A stretch of 55,002 nt of DNA from Terriglobales bacterium (GCA_025980765.1 JAICXB010000028.1:1-55002), one strand, 5' to 3'; counted from the stretch's first letter, positions 19,742-28,798 are shown. Notes: generated by a model not told the origin, from the letters alone. Numbers and translations: made by a program.

Positions 19742-19908
19742 TGTCATTCTGAGCGAGGGCGAACGCCCGAGTCGAAGAACCCCAGCTCTCGCTGTTCCGC
19801 TATACCGCAGACCTTCACAATGAATGCAGATAGCTGCTCATCTGCATTCAAGCCGGACGCATCCTCGGGGTTCTTCGACTCGGGCGTGCGCCCTCGCTCA
19901 GAATGACA
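19742..19908. repeat. TGTCATCC-family inverted-repeat element, copy D
   Basis: TGTCATTCTGAG (19742-19753) mirrors CTCAGAATGACA (19897-19908). The arms extend through gcgagggcgaacgcccgagtcgaag..cc and ggttcttcgactcgggcgtgcgccctcgc, about 40 bases nearly complementary, a longer match than in the other copies. The remaining 19909-20160 has no gene that I can support. Confidence 0.85.
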
Positions 19909-20162
19909 CCGTTGTCGCCGTGCTCCGCGCCCACCAAGCCTTTTTCTTCAACTTTTCCACAACTTTCTTTGCGACCCACGGATTGCAATCCGTCGCTCTA
20001 TGCATTTTGCAAGCTGCTGAAGAATTTGGATTTATTTTCCCGATCTGAAACGAGAAGGACCCCACAAAATTCAAGCTGCTGATTTTGTTGAAGTTTCGTG
20101 TGTGGGATCGACCGACGGATTAAGCGCGATTTGCCAATCTTCTATGTTGCGCGGAAAGCGGG

Positions 20163-20205
20163 TTTCGCGGTACCACGGAAATACAGGCTGCGAGGAACCG
20201 CGAAA
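20163..20205. promoter_or_regulatory. Inverted repeat overlapping the ribosome-binding region of the zinc-ribbon gene
   Basis: TTTCGCGGT (20163-20171) and ACCGCGAAA (20197-20205) are exact complements 25 bases apart. The right arm overlaps the presumed ribosome site (GAGGA) and ends two bases before the ATG at 20208. It could be an operator or a hairpin that controls translation; the function is inference. Confidence 0.4.
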
Positions 20206-20207
20206 TA

Positions 20208-20432
20208 ATGAGCGACTCTCAACCAATCTTCGAGCGATTCTGCTGCCGCTGCGGTGGCAAGCACCAGAAACGGAAGTCTCCGTTTTGTTCGCCTGAATGT
20301 CTTCGCGAGGACAAGAATGCGAAGCGCGAGCTGGGAGCCCAGCAGAAGTGCAGATTATGTGGGCGCCGTTTTAGGCGGCCCCGGGCGGCAGGGCAGCCCC
20401 AAGTACCATCCCGCCCGGATCGGACGCTTTAG
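20208..20432 (+). CDS. Small putative zinc-ribbon protein, function unknown
   Basis: The frame encodes 74 residues with a compact cysteine pattern: CCRCG near residue 12, then FCSPEC (about 26-31) and CRLCG (about 48-52). The paired CxxC/CxxxC motifs separated by basic stretches (KHQKRKS, REDKNAKRE) look like a treble-clef or double zinc-ribbon fold. The C-terminal 20 residues are Arg/Pro-rich and probably disordered. A weak ribosome site (GAGGA) precedes ATG 20208. I do not recognise a named family, and because the cysteines are well organised I consider it a probable gene. It may bind nucleic acid. Confidence 0.5.
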   Translation: MSDSQPIFERFCCRCGGKHQKRKSPFCSPECLREDKNAKRELGAQQKCRLCGRRFRRPRAAGQPQVPSRPDRTL

Positions 20433-20436
20433 CGGG

Positions 20437-20457
20437 TTGTGCGAGGTCGCACAACGC
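20437..20457. repeat. Short palindrome TTGTGCGA..TCGCACAA
   Basis: Arms TTGTGCGA and TCGCACAA around a two-base centre, just after the zinc-ribbon gene. The same unit appears at about 54018-54036 (TGTGCGACCTCGCACAA). There is no T-run, so it is a REP-like unit rather than a clear terminator. Confidence 0.5.
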
Positions 20458-20514
20458 TTTTGATTCCGAGGCCGGACGGTTGCGTTCGTACCAGCTGCAC
20501 GATCCGTTGAAGAG

Positions 20515-20706
20515 TGTCATCCTGAAGGACGCGAAGCGGCCGAAGGATCTGCTGGCGTGCATCGGATGAAATTACGGGACGTGCGGCTCTTCAAGCACGA
20601 TAAGTGGCCGAAGAGCCTGTACCCGGTGCAGGCGACAGAACCATTCCGCGGAGGTCCTTCCTTCTCACGATCCCGCAAGGCGGGATCGTTCGTCGTCAGG
20701 ATGACA
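20515..20706. repeat. TGTCATCC-family inverted-repeat element, copy E
   Basis: TGTCATCCTGAA (20515-20526) and GTCAGGATGACA (20695-20706) form the ends. Inside, gaaggatct on the left faces ggtccttcc on the right, and a nested hairpin ACGATCCCGC-aag-GCGGGATCGT lies at about 20668-20690. It lies between the zinc-ribbon gene and the end of the AhpD-like gene. No gene is present. Confidence 0.8.
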
Positions 20707-20777
20707 TCGCAGTAAACAGCGTTCCAGAAAAGGAGACGCGGCATGCCGCGCCTTTACACGAACTCCTGGAATCATGT

Positions 20778-21248
20778 TTATGCGCCCTTCTTCAGCGGTT
20801 GCGCCTGATATGCACCGGGCACGGCCCGCAGGGAGATCGCGAGCCGGTTCCAGGCGTTGATGGTGGCGATCGCCAGTGTGAGGTCAGTGAGTTCTTTTTC
20901 GTTGAACTGGGCGCGGACTCGTTCGTACACGTCGTCGGGCGCGTGGCCGTCGCTGATGCGGGTAACGACTTCGGTCCAGGCCAGCGCGGCGCGTTCGCGC
21001 TCGCTGTAATACGGAGACTCTTCCCAGGCATCGAGCCCGTACAGACGCTGCTCGGTCTCACCGATGGCCTTCAGGTCTTTCCAGTGCATGTCAATGCAAT
21101 ACGCGCAGCCATTTACTTGCGAAGCGCGCAGCTTGATCAAGTGCAGCAAAGGCAGCTCCAGCCCGGAGTGCTTAATATATTGTTCGAGCCCCAACAGCGC
21201 CTTGTAGCCTTCGGGCGCCACTTTGTAAGAATCGATTCGCGGCTGCAT
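20778..21248 (-). CDS. AhpD-like/carboxymuconolactone decarboxylase-family protein
   Basis: I place the start at 21248 because AGGAGGA lies six bases upstream; the longer open frame has no such signal. The 156-residue protein carries the AhpD core: an N-terminal helix, then CAYCIDMHW near residues 49-57 where the Cys pair and His form the redox centre, then ESPYYSERERAALAWTE. This composition is typical of the alkylhydroperoxidase/carboxymuconolactone decarboxylase superfamily that protects against peroxides. The physiological substrate is not known. It stands downstream of hemL on the same strand but about 330 bases away. Confidence 0.88.
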   Translation of the reverse strand: MQPRIDSYKVAPEGYKALLGLEQYIKHSGLELPLLHLIKLRASQVNGCAYCIDMHWKDLKAIGETEQRLYGLDAWEESPYYSERERAALAWTEVVTRISDGHAPDDVYERVRAQFNEKELTDLTLAIATINAWNRLAISLRAVPGAYQAQPLKKGA

Positions 21249-21577
21249 CAGAGTTCCTCCTGGATTTATGAAATCTTCTTCCGCTGCTTCAGATGAATGA
21301 GGCATTGCCGCGGTTTCCGATTTTTCGTTTCTTTCAACGAGGAGCCCGGCCGGTCGTTCGCCCGGAATTCCCTGCTCCTTTCCTGTTATTTTTTCGTGGA
21401 TCCTTCTGAGTAACGCAGATTGACTCAGCATTGATGCGGGTCGGAGGAGCTTTTCCACCGCTTTCCTGTTCTTTTCCTGTTCCTTCCCTCAGCTTCTGGA
21501 GAGATTTGCGAATTTTGGGCAGAATCTGACGATTGAGAGCCTGCCAACACAGAATTCCCTGTATTTTTTCCCTGTTC
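21249..21577. repeat. Intergenic tract with repeated AGGGAA/AGGAAA units (minus-strand sense)
   Basis: Read on the minus strand the region contains many spaced units such as CAGGGAATTC, ACAGGAAAGG and CAGGGAAAAAATACAGGGAA. A few palindromic bits are mixed in (for example the cctgttctcaggg region at the hemL end). It separates hemL from the AhpD-like gene and contains no gene. Direct repeats are irregular, so it is not a CRISPR array. Confidence 0.5.
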
Positions 21578-22918
21578 TCAGGGATTCGGGGTGAAAATCG
21601 CGGACTGAAATGATGCGAATGTGTTGCGCGCTGCCTCGATACTTTGCTCAATATCTCCTGTTGTGTGGGCTGCGCTCAGGAATGCGGCTTCGTATTGCGA
21701 TGGCGGCAGATAAATGCCGCGCTCGATCATGCCCCGGTGAAATTGGGCGAAGCTGGTGGTATTGGATCGCGAGGCGGTGTCCCAATCTCGAACTTCTTCT
21801 TGCTGAAAAAACCAGGTAAACATCGATCCCACACGATTGGCGCTGACTTCTATTCCGGACTTCTGCGCCGATTCGGAAATGCCCTGCACAAGTTTCGCTG
21901 AGTTTTCTTCCAGGACCGAGTAGATCTTCAGTCGATCGCGTTTCAGACGGCGCAGCGTGGCCGTTCCCGCGGCCATGGCCAGCGGGTTTCCGCTGAGCGT
22001 GCCCGCCTGATACATGGGTCCGAGCGGTGCGACCATTTGCATGATCTCCTCGCGCGCGCCGTAGGCTCCCACCGGCAGGCCACCACCGATGATCTTTCCC
22101 AAAGTGGTAATGTCCGGTTTCACGCCGTATAACTCTTGCGCCCCGCCGAACGCGATGCGAAAGCCGGTCATGACTTCATCGAAGATCAGCAATGCGCCGT
22201 CTTTGGCCGCAAGCTGCCGAAGCTTTTTGAGATAGCCCTCGGCAGGCGGCACGCAGCCCATATTTCCCACCACGGGTTCGACGATGATCGCGGCAATTTG
22301 TTCGGGATAGCGCGCGAATGCCTCTTCCACCCGGGCGGCAGAATTGAAGGGCAGAGCCAGCGTGAACTGCGCCTGCTCTTCGAGCACGCCGGCGGATCCG
22401 GGAATACCGAGCGTTGCCACCCCTGAACCGGCCTTGACCAAAAGAGAGTCGGCGTGTCCGTGATAGCAGCCTTCAAACTTGATGATGTATTTGCGTCCGG
22501 TGAAAGCCCGCGCGAGCCGGATCGCAGACATGGTGGCTTCGGTCCCCGAGCTTACGAAGCGCAGCTTCTCGATTGAGGGAAAAGCCTCGATTACGAGCTC
22601 CGCCAGCTCGGCCTCTGCGGCCGTGGACGCGCCGAAGCTGGTCCCATTCTGGGCCGCGCGCTGCACTGCTTCCGTCACCTCGGGATCGGCATGCCCCAGG
22701 ATCATCGGTCCCCAGGAGCCAACGTAATCGATGTATTCATTCTCGTCGGCGTCGCAGAGCTTGGAGCCCCGCGCGCGCACAATAAATGGAGGATCGCCGC
22801 CGACTGCGCGAAAGGCGCGCACCGGAGAATTGACGCCCCCGGGAAAAAGCTTTTCGGCCCGCAGTTGCAGATCGCGAGACTTCCGCATGCGCTCATTTTG
22901 GGAGGGTTTCGAGGTCAA
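21578..22918 (-). CDS. hemL: Glutamate-1-semialdehyde 2,1-aminomutase
   Basis: The 446-residue PLP enzyme converts glutamate-1-semialdehyde to 5-aminolevulinate, the second committed step of the C5 tetrapyrrole route. Its marks are [13 protein letters not shown] near residue 24, [28 protein letters not shown], the PLP-binding FDEVMTGFR (246-254) and the Schiff-base Lys275 in [14 protein letters not shown]. The TTG at 22918 has GGAAGA just upstream; ATG 22888 is the alternative without a ribosome site. It is cytoplasmic. The heme it supports would serve the cytochromes at the start of the window, but it is not in that operon. Confidence 0.96.
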   Translation of the reverse strand: MTSKPSQNERMRKSRDLQLRAEKLFPGGVNSPVRAFRAVGGDPPFIVRARGSKLCDADENEYIDYVGSWGPMILGHADPEVTEAVQRAAQNGTSFGASTAAEAELAELVIEAFPSIEKLRFVSSGTEATMSAIRLARAFTGRKYIIKFEGCYHGHADSLLVKAGSGVATLGIPGSAGVLEEQAQFTLALPFNSAARVEEAFARYPEQIAAIIVEPVVGNMGCVPPAEGYLKKLRQLAAKDGALLIFDEVMTGFRIAFGGAQELYGVKPDITTLGKIIGGGLPVGAYGAREEIMQMVAPLGPMYQAGTLSGNPLAMAAGTATLRRLKRDRLKIYSVLEENSAKLVQGISESAQKSGIEVSANRVGSMFTWFFQQEEVRDWDTASRSNTTSFAQFHRGMIERGIYLPPSQYEAAFLSAAHTTGDIEQSIEAARNTFASFQSAIFTPNP

Positions 22919-22968
22919 GTTTCTTCCGGATTCAGACGACGCTCAGCGACTCTCATATGAAACCAGTT

Positions 22969-25338
22969 TCATCGCCGCAAATGCAACTGAATGCCGACGC
23001 GTGCCGTCAGGGGAGATCCCAGGGTGACGATTGGGGTGCGGGCGACCATGAAATGCTGGCTGAGCAGATTTTCGCCGGCGATATACACGTCCATATTGGA
23101 ACTGATGCGGCGGGAGAGGAAGGCATCGAGCTTGAAATAGGAATCGAGCGGTAGCGTGTTGAGATCGTCGTCAAAAACGGAACTGCTGCTCCTTGCCTGG
23201 ACGGCCGCGGTGAAGAATGCGGGATTGCTATATCGCGTCTGGAAAGTGAACTCGTGGCGCGGAACTTCAGGCACAAGATTCCCCACAAGCATCGGATTCG
23301 CTGGAAACGAAGTGACAGTCGCATCAACAAATTGATATTGGGCCGCCAGGTCCGCCCATTTCATCAGTTCCCAGTCCGCCTGGGCCTCGAAGCCGAGAGC
23401 GCGCGTGCTGCCGATGTTTTCCCGCATGCGGGTGATCAGCGCTGGAGTGGTGCTCAGGGTCACGTTTGCAATGGGCCGATGCACGCTCGCCCAGAAGAAG
23501 CTTTGCTGCAGGCGCAGCTTGCCATTGAGCAGTTTTTCCGCTGGTCCTGCTTCCCATCCAGTGAGCCGCTCGGCGCGCAGTTGCTGGTTGGCGAGAGTCA
23601 CGATATTTCCCAGGCGGAAGGAGCGGTAGAGTTCGTTGAGAGTTGGAGTGCGGAACGAGCGATAAACCGAGCCGCGCAGCTCAATGCTGTCATTAAGGTG
23701 ATAGCTGCTGGCGAGCTTGGGCGCCAACGCTGTCTCTGAGCGATTGGCGAAATTTGTAGGCACGAAATTCGACGTGAGCAAACTCGTGGTGTTGCTGAAG
23801 CCGCTCAGCGTTTGCCAATGGTCCACGCGAAAAACTCCGGTCACAATCCAACGCGAGGTCAGGCGGGCGATGTCTTCTGCGAAAACGCCGACGCTCACAT
23901 CGTGACCGCCGGCATTTACCAGGCTCGATGGATTTCCGGCAATGAAGATCTCGTCATCGCTTTCTCCGGTGACAGAGCTGGCATCCACGCCGGCTAAGAG
24001 AGTGTTGCGCGGGGAAAACAGGTGCGAGTACTGCGCGCTGAGTCCCCACTGTCGCGACGGGACGGTTTGCACCCGCGCCAGAGATTCGCTGGCGCGATTC
24101 GCCGCAACAGAAGCGAAGGTCTGGTGATCATCTTCGGTGCCGCCATATCCGCGAAGCTGGAGCAGGTCGCCCGCTGCGGTCTCGACATCAAGACCGGCTA
24201 CGGCCTGCCAGGCGCGCGTTCGGTTGACCTCGATGATAGTTCCGTTGTGGCGGGAGTCGTCATAGCCGAGGCCGCGAATGAAAAAGCGCGAGCGCTGCGA
24301 GATTTGCCGCTGCAGAAACAACTCGCCATTCCGGTGCAGAGAATTTGCAGGATTGTCCACCAGCCCGCGCTGCGAACTCTCGACCGGGATGTAGCCTTCG
24401 GTGCGGAAATAGTCGGCGGCGAGCGAGGCTGTCCACTTGCCGAATACGTGGCCGATGTATCCGGAGGCGCTGGGCGTGCGCTGATTGCCGTACGACACAT
24501 CCAGATCGGCGTCGGTGGCCTCGGGAATCCTGGTCAGCATCTGGACAACGCCGCTCAAGGCTTGTCCACCATAAAGGTCCGATGCGCCGCCGCGCAGCAG
24601 CTCAACACTGTCGACGGCCGCGCGCGGAATTGTGCTCCAATTCATCCATCCGCCGAACGGATCGGTGACAGGAACTCCGTCGAGCAGAATGAGCGCGCGA
24701 CTGGCGCCGCTGGAACCAACCCCGCGCAGCGACACACCCTGCGTTGTCGGATTCGCGGTGCGACTGCTGTTTCGCCGGAACAGATCAAAACCGGCGACGT
24801 TCCGCAGCACGTCATCGATGGCCAGCGCGCCGCTGGATTCGAGTTCCTCCCGAGACAGTACCTGCACGCTTTCCGGCGTCTCCGCGATCGGCAGGGCGGT
24901 TCTTGAAGCCGTTACTACGACCTGCGAGCGCACGCTTTCAGGATCGAGAATGATGGACAAGCTCAAATTGGTTGTTCCCGGCTTAACCGTGCGGCGCGTC
25001 TCGGCGAATCCCTGGCTGGCGACTTCGATTTGGACCTGCTCCGCGCTTACTGCAGCGAATTCAAAGCTCCCGTCAACTCCCGTGATCTGGGTTTGCCGAT
25101 TTCTCCCTTGCAGCAGCGTGACACTCGCTCCGGCGATTGAGGCGTGGGAGCCGTCCTCGACGACTCCTCGTATCTCCCGGGCGAACGATGGAATCGACAT
25201 GCAGAACAATGGAAGCAGGAGAAGAATTCGGCATGTCCGAATGGTGGTTTGCGTCAGTGGTGGTCTTTTGAACAAGCGCGTTGATTTTAAGCAATCGCCT
25301 GAAAGGAAGCGGCAGTCAGCGGGACACTGGAAATTCAA
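22969..25338 (-). CDS. TonB-dependent outer-membrane receptor (BtuB/FepA-like) with N-terminal regulatory domain
   Basis: The frame is 789 residues from TTG 25338; TTG 25275 gives a better signal peptide (MFKRPPLTQTTIRTCRILLL) and is a plausible start. Neither has a clear ribosome site. After export signal cleavage near SFA-RE comes a carboxypeptidase-regulatory-like domain (about 55-135). The plug domain starts at about VVVTASRTALPIAETPESVQ (TonB-box-like), with GVSLRGVGSSGASRALILLD and GVPVTDPFGGW. The beta-barrel follows and ends in HLRR. The plug motifs resemble cobalamin or siderophore receptors, but the ligand is unknown. No cobalamin riboswitch was seen upstream. Confidence 0.9.
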   Translation of the reverse strand: MNFQCPADCRFLSGDCLKSTRLFKRPPLTQTTIRTCRILLLLPLFCMSIPSFAREIRGVVEDGSHASIAGASVTLLQGRNRQTQITGVDGSFEFAAVSAEQVQIEVASQGFAETRRTVKPGTTNLSLSIILDPESVRSQVVVTASRTALPIAETPESVQVLSREELESSGALAIDDVLRNVAGFDLFRRNSSRTANPTTQGVSLRGVGSSGASRALILLDGVPVTDPFGGWMNWSTIPRAAVDSVELLRGGASDLYGGQALSGVVQMLTRIPEATDADLDVSYGNQRTPSASGYIGHVFGKWTASLAADYFRTEGYIPVESSQRGLVDNPANSLHRNGELFLQRQISQRSRFFIRGLGYDDSRHNGTIIEVNRTRAWQAVAGLDVETAAGDLLQLRGYGGTEDDHQTFASVAANRASESLARVQTVPSRQWGLSAQYSHLFSPRNTLLAGVDASSVTGESDDEIFIAGNPSSLVNAGGHDVSVGVFAEDIARLTSRWIVTGVFRVDHWQTLSGFSNTTSLLTSNFVPTNFANRSETALAPKLASSYHLNDSIELRGSVYRSFRTPTLNELYRSFRLGNIVTLANQQLRAERLTGWEAGPAEKLLNGKLRLQQSFFWASVHRPIANVTLSTTPALITRMRENIGSTRALGFEAQADWELMKWADLAAQYQFVDATVTSFPANPMLVGNLVPEVPRHEFTFQTRYSNPAFFTAAVQARSSSSVFDDDLNTLPLDSYFKLDAFLSRRISSNMDVYIAGENLLSQHFMVARTPIVTLGSPLTARVGIQLHLRR

Positions 25339-25532
25339 TGAAACAAGGCGTCACAAGCGTTAGAGAGTGGGTTCAGAGTTGCCGGTTGTACCGAAGAAAA
25401 CATGATTCATACGAAGCTCGTTGCCAGTTCGCTGCGGTTTCGGGCTCGTCGCCCGTTCCGGAACCTGGTGAGTTACTGATCCGTGGAGGGGAAAGACTCT
25501 TCTTCAATACGGTTTCGAGCTTCAACGATAAA

Positions 25533-26705
25533 ATGAACCTGGAGCGGAATTTTTCCCGCGTTCTTATGATCACTCGTTTGTTGTCGGGCTTGATAATCGC
25601 GTCAACCGTTCTGTGGCTGGGGTGTGGATCAGGTGGAAACGGTTCGGCGCCTGTGACCGTGGGCTCCGGCGGTGGAACTATGCAGAGTGGAACGCCGGTC
25701 TACGTGACCAACAGTAATAATGGTAGCGTCTCAGCGTATCAGTTGAATCCGACCACTGGACAGCTTCAGACGACCCTGAATTCTCCAATGTCGACTGGCG
25801 GCTCGTCTCCAGATTCCATCGCGGTCGATCCCGCAAAGAAGTTCTTGCTGGTAGCAAATTCTTCGTCCGCAAGCACCGCAGTTTTCGGCGTGAACGCGTC
25901 TACGGCAGCTTTGACCCCGGTAGCGGGATCGCCATTTGTCGCTCCCGGAAATGAGATCAGGATCGCTGTCCATCCCAATGGCCAGTTTGTATACGCTCTG
26001 AGCAGTACGCCGGCGCAAATCGACGGATTCACGTTCGACTCTACTTCGGGAGCTCTTACACCTTTGTCGGGTTTCCCGATCTCGCTGAATGCGTCGGGCG
26101 AAATGGGCCTGGCGATATCGCCCAATGGCGGGTTTCTGTATACATCGAATCCCAACACCAATCTGATCACGTCATTCGCGATTACCAGCACTGGCGGCCT
26201 GACGCCGCTCACGACTACTACCCCCGTGAATGGTTCACCGGTTTACCTGAATTTCGATACGACAGGAAATTTCCTGTTCGCGACCAATATTGGTGGCTCG
26301 CTAGGCAATGGAAGCGTTTCAGAATTCAATGTTTCCCTAAACGGCGTCCTGACCGAAGCCGCCGGTTCTCCGCTTCCAGCCGGCGTTACACCTGTGAGCT
26401 CAGCGTTCTCGCATGGAGTGCTGTATGTGGTGAATCAGACTTCGGCGACGGTTTCTGCCTTCGCTCTGAACAATACCAGCGGGCAACTCACAGAAATCAA
26501 AGGTTCACCCTATGCGGTAGGTACGCGGCCTGTCTTCGCCGCCACTGCAGTTAACGGAAGCTTTCTGCTGGTGTCCAACAGCGCCAGCGGAAATGGAGGC
26601 TCGATTTCTGTGTTCTCCATCGCTTCCGACGGTACGCTCACCGCAGTTTCGGGTTCGCCCTTTCAACCCGATACCCCTGTTCCCGATCAAATCCTAGGTT
26701 TTTGA
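25533..26705 (+). CDS. Beta-propeller (YVTN/lactonase-like) lipoprotein
   Basis: ATG 25533 (390 residues) or ATG 25566 is the start; both lead into the signal MITRLLSGLIIASTVLWLGC, whose Cys is a likely lipidation site, followed by a Gly/Ser linker. The rest is a seven-bladed propeller built of repeats such as VYVTNSNNGSVSAYQLNPTT, FVYALSSTPAQIDGFTFD, FLYTSNPNTNLITSFAI and LFATNIGG. This is the 6-phosphogluconolactonase-like/YVTN family. Secreted members in Acidobacteriota are common and usually without known enzyme activity, so the role is likely surface binding. It is divergent from the TonB receptor, with the leaders about 200-260 bases apart. Confidence 0.85.
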   Translation: MNLERNFSRVLMITRLLSGLIIASTVLWLGCGSGGNGSAPVTVGSGGGTMQSGTPVYVTNSNNGSVSAYQLNPTTGQLQTTLNSPMSTGGSSPDSIAVDPAKKFLLVANSSSASTAVFGVNASTAALTPVAGSPFVAPGNEIRIAVHPNGQFVYALSSTPAQIDGFTFDSTSGALTPLSGFPISLNASGEMGLAISPNGGFLYTSNPNTNLITSFAITSTGGLTPLTTTTPVNGSPVYLNFDTTGNFLFATNIGGSLGNGSVSEFNVSLNGVLTEAAGSPLPAGVTPVSSAFSHGVLYVVNQTSATVSAFALNNTSGQLTEIKGSPYAVGTRPVFAATAVNGSFLLVSNSASGNGGSISVFSIASDGTLTAVSGSPFQPDTPVPDQILGF

Positions 26706-27056
26706 AAGTTGCCGCCTAAGTAATTGATTCCAAAAGCAAGCCGCTGGAATAAAAGCGAATTTCTGGATGATCTGAAGGGCTATTTGCCTCCCCCGGCGAT
26801 CAGAGCGCTTTTGACAGGTCATTGAAGAGGAACTTTGCTTCCACCGTGTGAAAACGTTTTCCTTTCACTGACATTCCCGACAACTCCAATTCCATATCGA
26901 TCCTCACAGCGGCGCTGTTAAGTCGTTGTAAATAATGGAAGTTCATGCAGAATCCATTCCTGCTGGCCCATAGGAGGAGTGTGAAAAACTTGGCGATTTG
27001 AGTGCAATAGCCTGCTTAAGCCCCGGCACCCTGGAGAATTTGGAAAGGCTCAAAAT
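26706..27056. other. Intergenic leader of the sigma54 activator gene
   Basis: About 350 bases without a supported gene. It contains a strong ribosome-site-like AGGAGG at 26973-26978 followed only by a six-codon frame (GTG AAA AAC TTG GCG ATT TGA), which I do not call a gene. A possible sigma54 promoter overlaps the same place (26990-27007). Confidence 0.45.
26990..27007 (+). promoter_or_regulatory. Putative sigma54 (-24/-12) promoter upstream of the activator gene
   Basis: TTGGCGATTTGAGTGCAA has GG (26992-26993) and GC (27004-27005) separated by exactly ten bases, as required by RpoN. The -24 part TTGGC fits well; the -12 part GTGCAA is acceptable. The leader to the ATG would be about 40 bases. 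Since the next gene is itself a sigma54 activator, autoregulation is possible. A GG-N10-GC pattern can occur by chance. Confidence 0.35.
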
Positions 27057-28100
27057 ATGGCCGCAAGTATCGCTTCAGCGCTGTTGTCCAACTTTCAGTC
27101 CTTGCCTTCAGAGGAGATTATTTTTGGCAGTTCGCGGCAGATGCTGGAACTCCGTTCACAGATTCATAAAGTGGCCAACGCCGATGTGCCGGTTCTGATT
27201 CAAGGCGAAAGCGGCACCGGCAAGGACATCATGGCGCGATTGATCCATAGTTTATCGCCACTGAAGTCTGGGCCGTTCGTGAAGGTGAATTGCCCGGCGA
27301 TTCCGGGCACGCTCATCGAAAGTGAATTGTTCGGCTACGAGCGCGGAGCATTTACCGGAGCCTACGGCACAAAACCTGGCCGAATCGAGCTGGCAAACAG
27401 CGGCAGCCTCTTTCTGGATGAAATTTCGGAACTGGATTTTCCCTTACAAAGCAAGCTCCTGCAGTTGCTGCAAGATGGTCAATTCTGCCGCATCGGCGGC
27501 CAGAAAGATACCAAGGTTGAGGTTCGCGTAATCTGCGCCACGAATCGTTCGCTGGAAGCGGAGGTGGAGAAGGGCAAGTTTCGCCAGGACCTTTTTTACA
27601 GAATCAATGTAGTGAACCTGCAAGTGCCTCCCTTGCGCGAACGCTCGGCGGATATTCCCGCATTGATGAAGTACTTCCTCGATCTGTATAGCGACAAATA
27701 CAACTGCGCGACGCGACAGTTGTCGCCGCAGATGATCGCCACCTTTCAGCGTTATCACTGGCCGGGCAACATTCGCGAGTTAGAGAACTCCATCCGGCGT
27801 TTTGTCATTCTCGGGGACCAGGAAATCCTCTTTGGTGAGATGAAAATTCAGCGTCCCGACACGCTGGGCGACGATTTCGTCTATGACGGCTCCATGTCTC
27901 TAAAGTTGCTGAGCCGCCAGGCAGTTCGCCAGTTGGAAAGCAAAATTATCCTCAACGCGTTAAAGGCGCATCGCTGGAACAGAAAACAGACGGCGAGGGC
28001 GCTCAACATTAGCTATCGCGCTCTGCTTTACAAGCTGAAAGAAGCGGGAGCGGTGGAAGCGCTTAGGTTTTCGGAGATGCCTTCTCTGGAAGGCGATTAG
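27057..28100 (+). CDS. Sigma54-dependent transcriptional activator (AAA+ and Fis-type HTH, no receiver domain)
   Basis: The protein has 347 residues, with AAAGG eight bases before ATG 27057. It is almost entirely the AAA+ core: Walker A GESGTGKD (50-57), the RpoN-contacting GAFTGA loop (97-102), Walker B FLDE (119-122), the arginine finger region FRQDLFYRINV and the sensor PPLRERSADIP. The tail carries a Fis-type helix-turn-helix (NRKQTARALNISYRALLYKL, about 312-331). There is no N-terminal receiver or sensor domain beyond about 20 residues, so its activity must be controlled by a partner, by expression, or not at all. It lies just upstream of the exopolysaccharide genes and probably activates them from -24/-12 promoters. 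Confidence 0.93.
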   Translation: MAASIASALLSNFQSLPSEEIIFGSSRQMLELRSQIHKVANADVPVLIQGESGTGKDIMARLIHSLSPLKSGPFVKVNCPAIPGTLIESELFGYERGAFTGAYGTKPGRIELANSGSLFLDEISELDFPLQSKLLQLLQDGQFCRIGGQKDTKVEVRVICATNRSLEAEVEKGKFRQDLFYRINVVNLQVPPLRERSADIPALMKYFLDLYSDKYNCATRQLSPQMIATFQRYHWPGNIRELENSIRRFVILGDQEILFGEMKIQRPDTLGDDFVYDGSMSLKLLSRQAVRQLESKIILNALKAHRWNRKQTARALNISYRALLYKLKEAGAVEALRFSEMPSLEGD

Positions 28101-28124
28101 ATGTTCATCTTTAAGGGGTCAACG

Positions 28125-28790
28125 ATGAGTTTCAAATCGGTTCACACATTTGCCTGGAGTTTTGCGGCGATACTGTCGCTGCAACTGTCACTGCCGGGTT
28201 TCGGACAGCAGTACAACGATTCGAATGCTGCTTCAGTTTCGGCAACTCGCGTCGGTTCTGCTCATAAATCTGAAAAGAATGCGCTCGTGTCTCCGGCCGT
28301 CGCTCCGGACTATGTCATCGGCTCTGAGGATGTGCTCTCCATCAGCGTTTGGAAAGAGCCGGAGCTCTCACATTCAGTTCCGGTTCGACCGGACGGGAAG
28401 ATTACCATGCCGCTGATTGGCGACATCACCGCAAGTGGGCTGACGGCAAAGCAACTTCAGGACGCGATTGAGAAGCAACTCAAGTCCTATATTGACAATC
28501 CTCAAGTCGCGGTCAGTGTGCAGGAAATAAAAGCGCAGCAGTATAACCTGCTGGGCGAAGTATCGCGTCCGGGAGCGTTTCCCCTGGATAAGCCGACCAC
28601 CGTGCTGGATGCCATTGCCTTGGGCGGCGGCTTCCGGGACTTTGCCAAGACCAATAAGATCTATATTCTCCGCGCTACTCCGTCTGGACCGCCGGAAAAA
28701 ATTAAGTTCAACTACAAGCAGGTGATCAAGGGCCAGAAATTTCAACAGAACATAGTCCTGCAGCCCGGCGACACCATCGTGGTTCCGTGA
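28125..28790 (+). CDS. Wza-family polysaccharide export outer-membrane protein
   Basis: ATG 28125 is chosen: AAGGGG lies six bases upstream and a Sec signal follows directly (MSFKSVHTFAWSFAAILSLQ). The earlier in-frame ATG 28101 abuts the previous stop. The 221-residue protein has a polysaccharide biosynthesis/export domain (YVIGSEDVLSISVWKEPELS, then VRPDGKITMPLIGDI) and a SLBB domain (YNLLGEVSRPGAFPL, ending VLQPGDTIVVP). It forms the periplasmic/outer-membrane channel part of exopolysaccharide export and works with the Wzz protein two genes downstream. It is shorter than Wza and lacks a clear C-terminal helix or lipidation Cys, as in exosortase-associated relatives. Confidence 0.92.
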   Translation: MSFKSVHTFAWSFAAILSLQLSLPGFGQQYNDSNAASVSATRVGSAHKSEKNALVSPAVAPDYVIGSEDVLSISVWKEPELSHSVPVRPDGKITMPLIGDITASGLTAKQLQDAIEKQLKSYIDNPQVAVSVQEIKAQQYNLLGEVSRPGAFPLDKPTTVLDAIALGGGFRDFAKTNKIYILRATPSGPPEKIKFNYKQVIKGQKFQQNIVLQPGDTIVVP

Positions 28791-28798
28791 GGTGCATC

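Noticed and set aside
24022..24906. Plus-strand frame of 294 codons opposite the TonB-dependent receptor
   Set aside because: The receptor has signal peptide, plug and barrel features on the minus strand; the plus-strand frame does not.
25339..25532. Cobalamin riboswitch between the TonB receptor and the propeller lipoprotein
   Set aside because: I could not find the conserved core (GCCACTG-like box and B12 box) on either strand.
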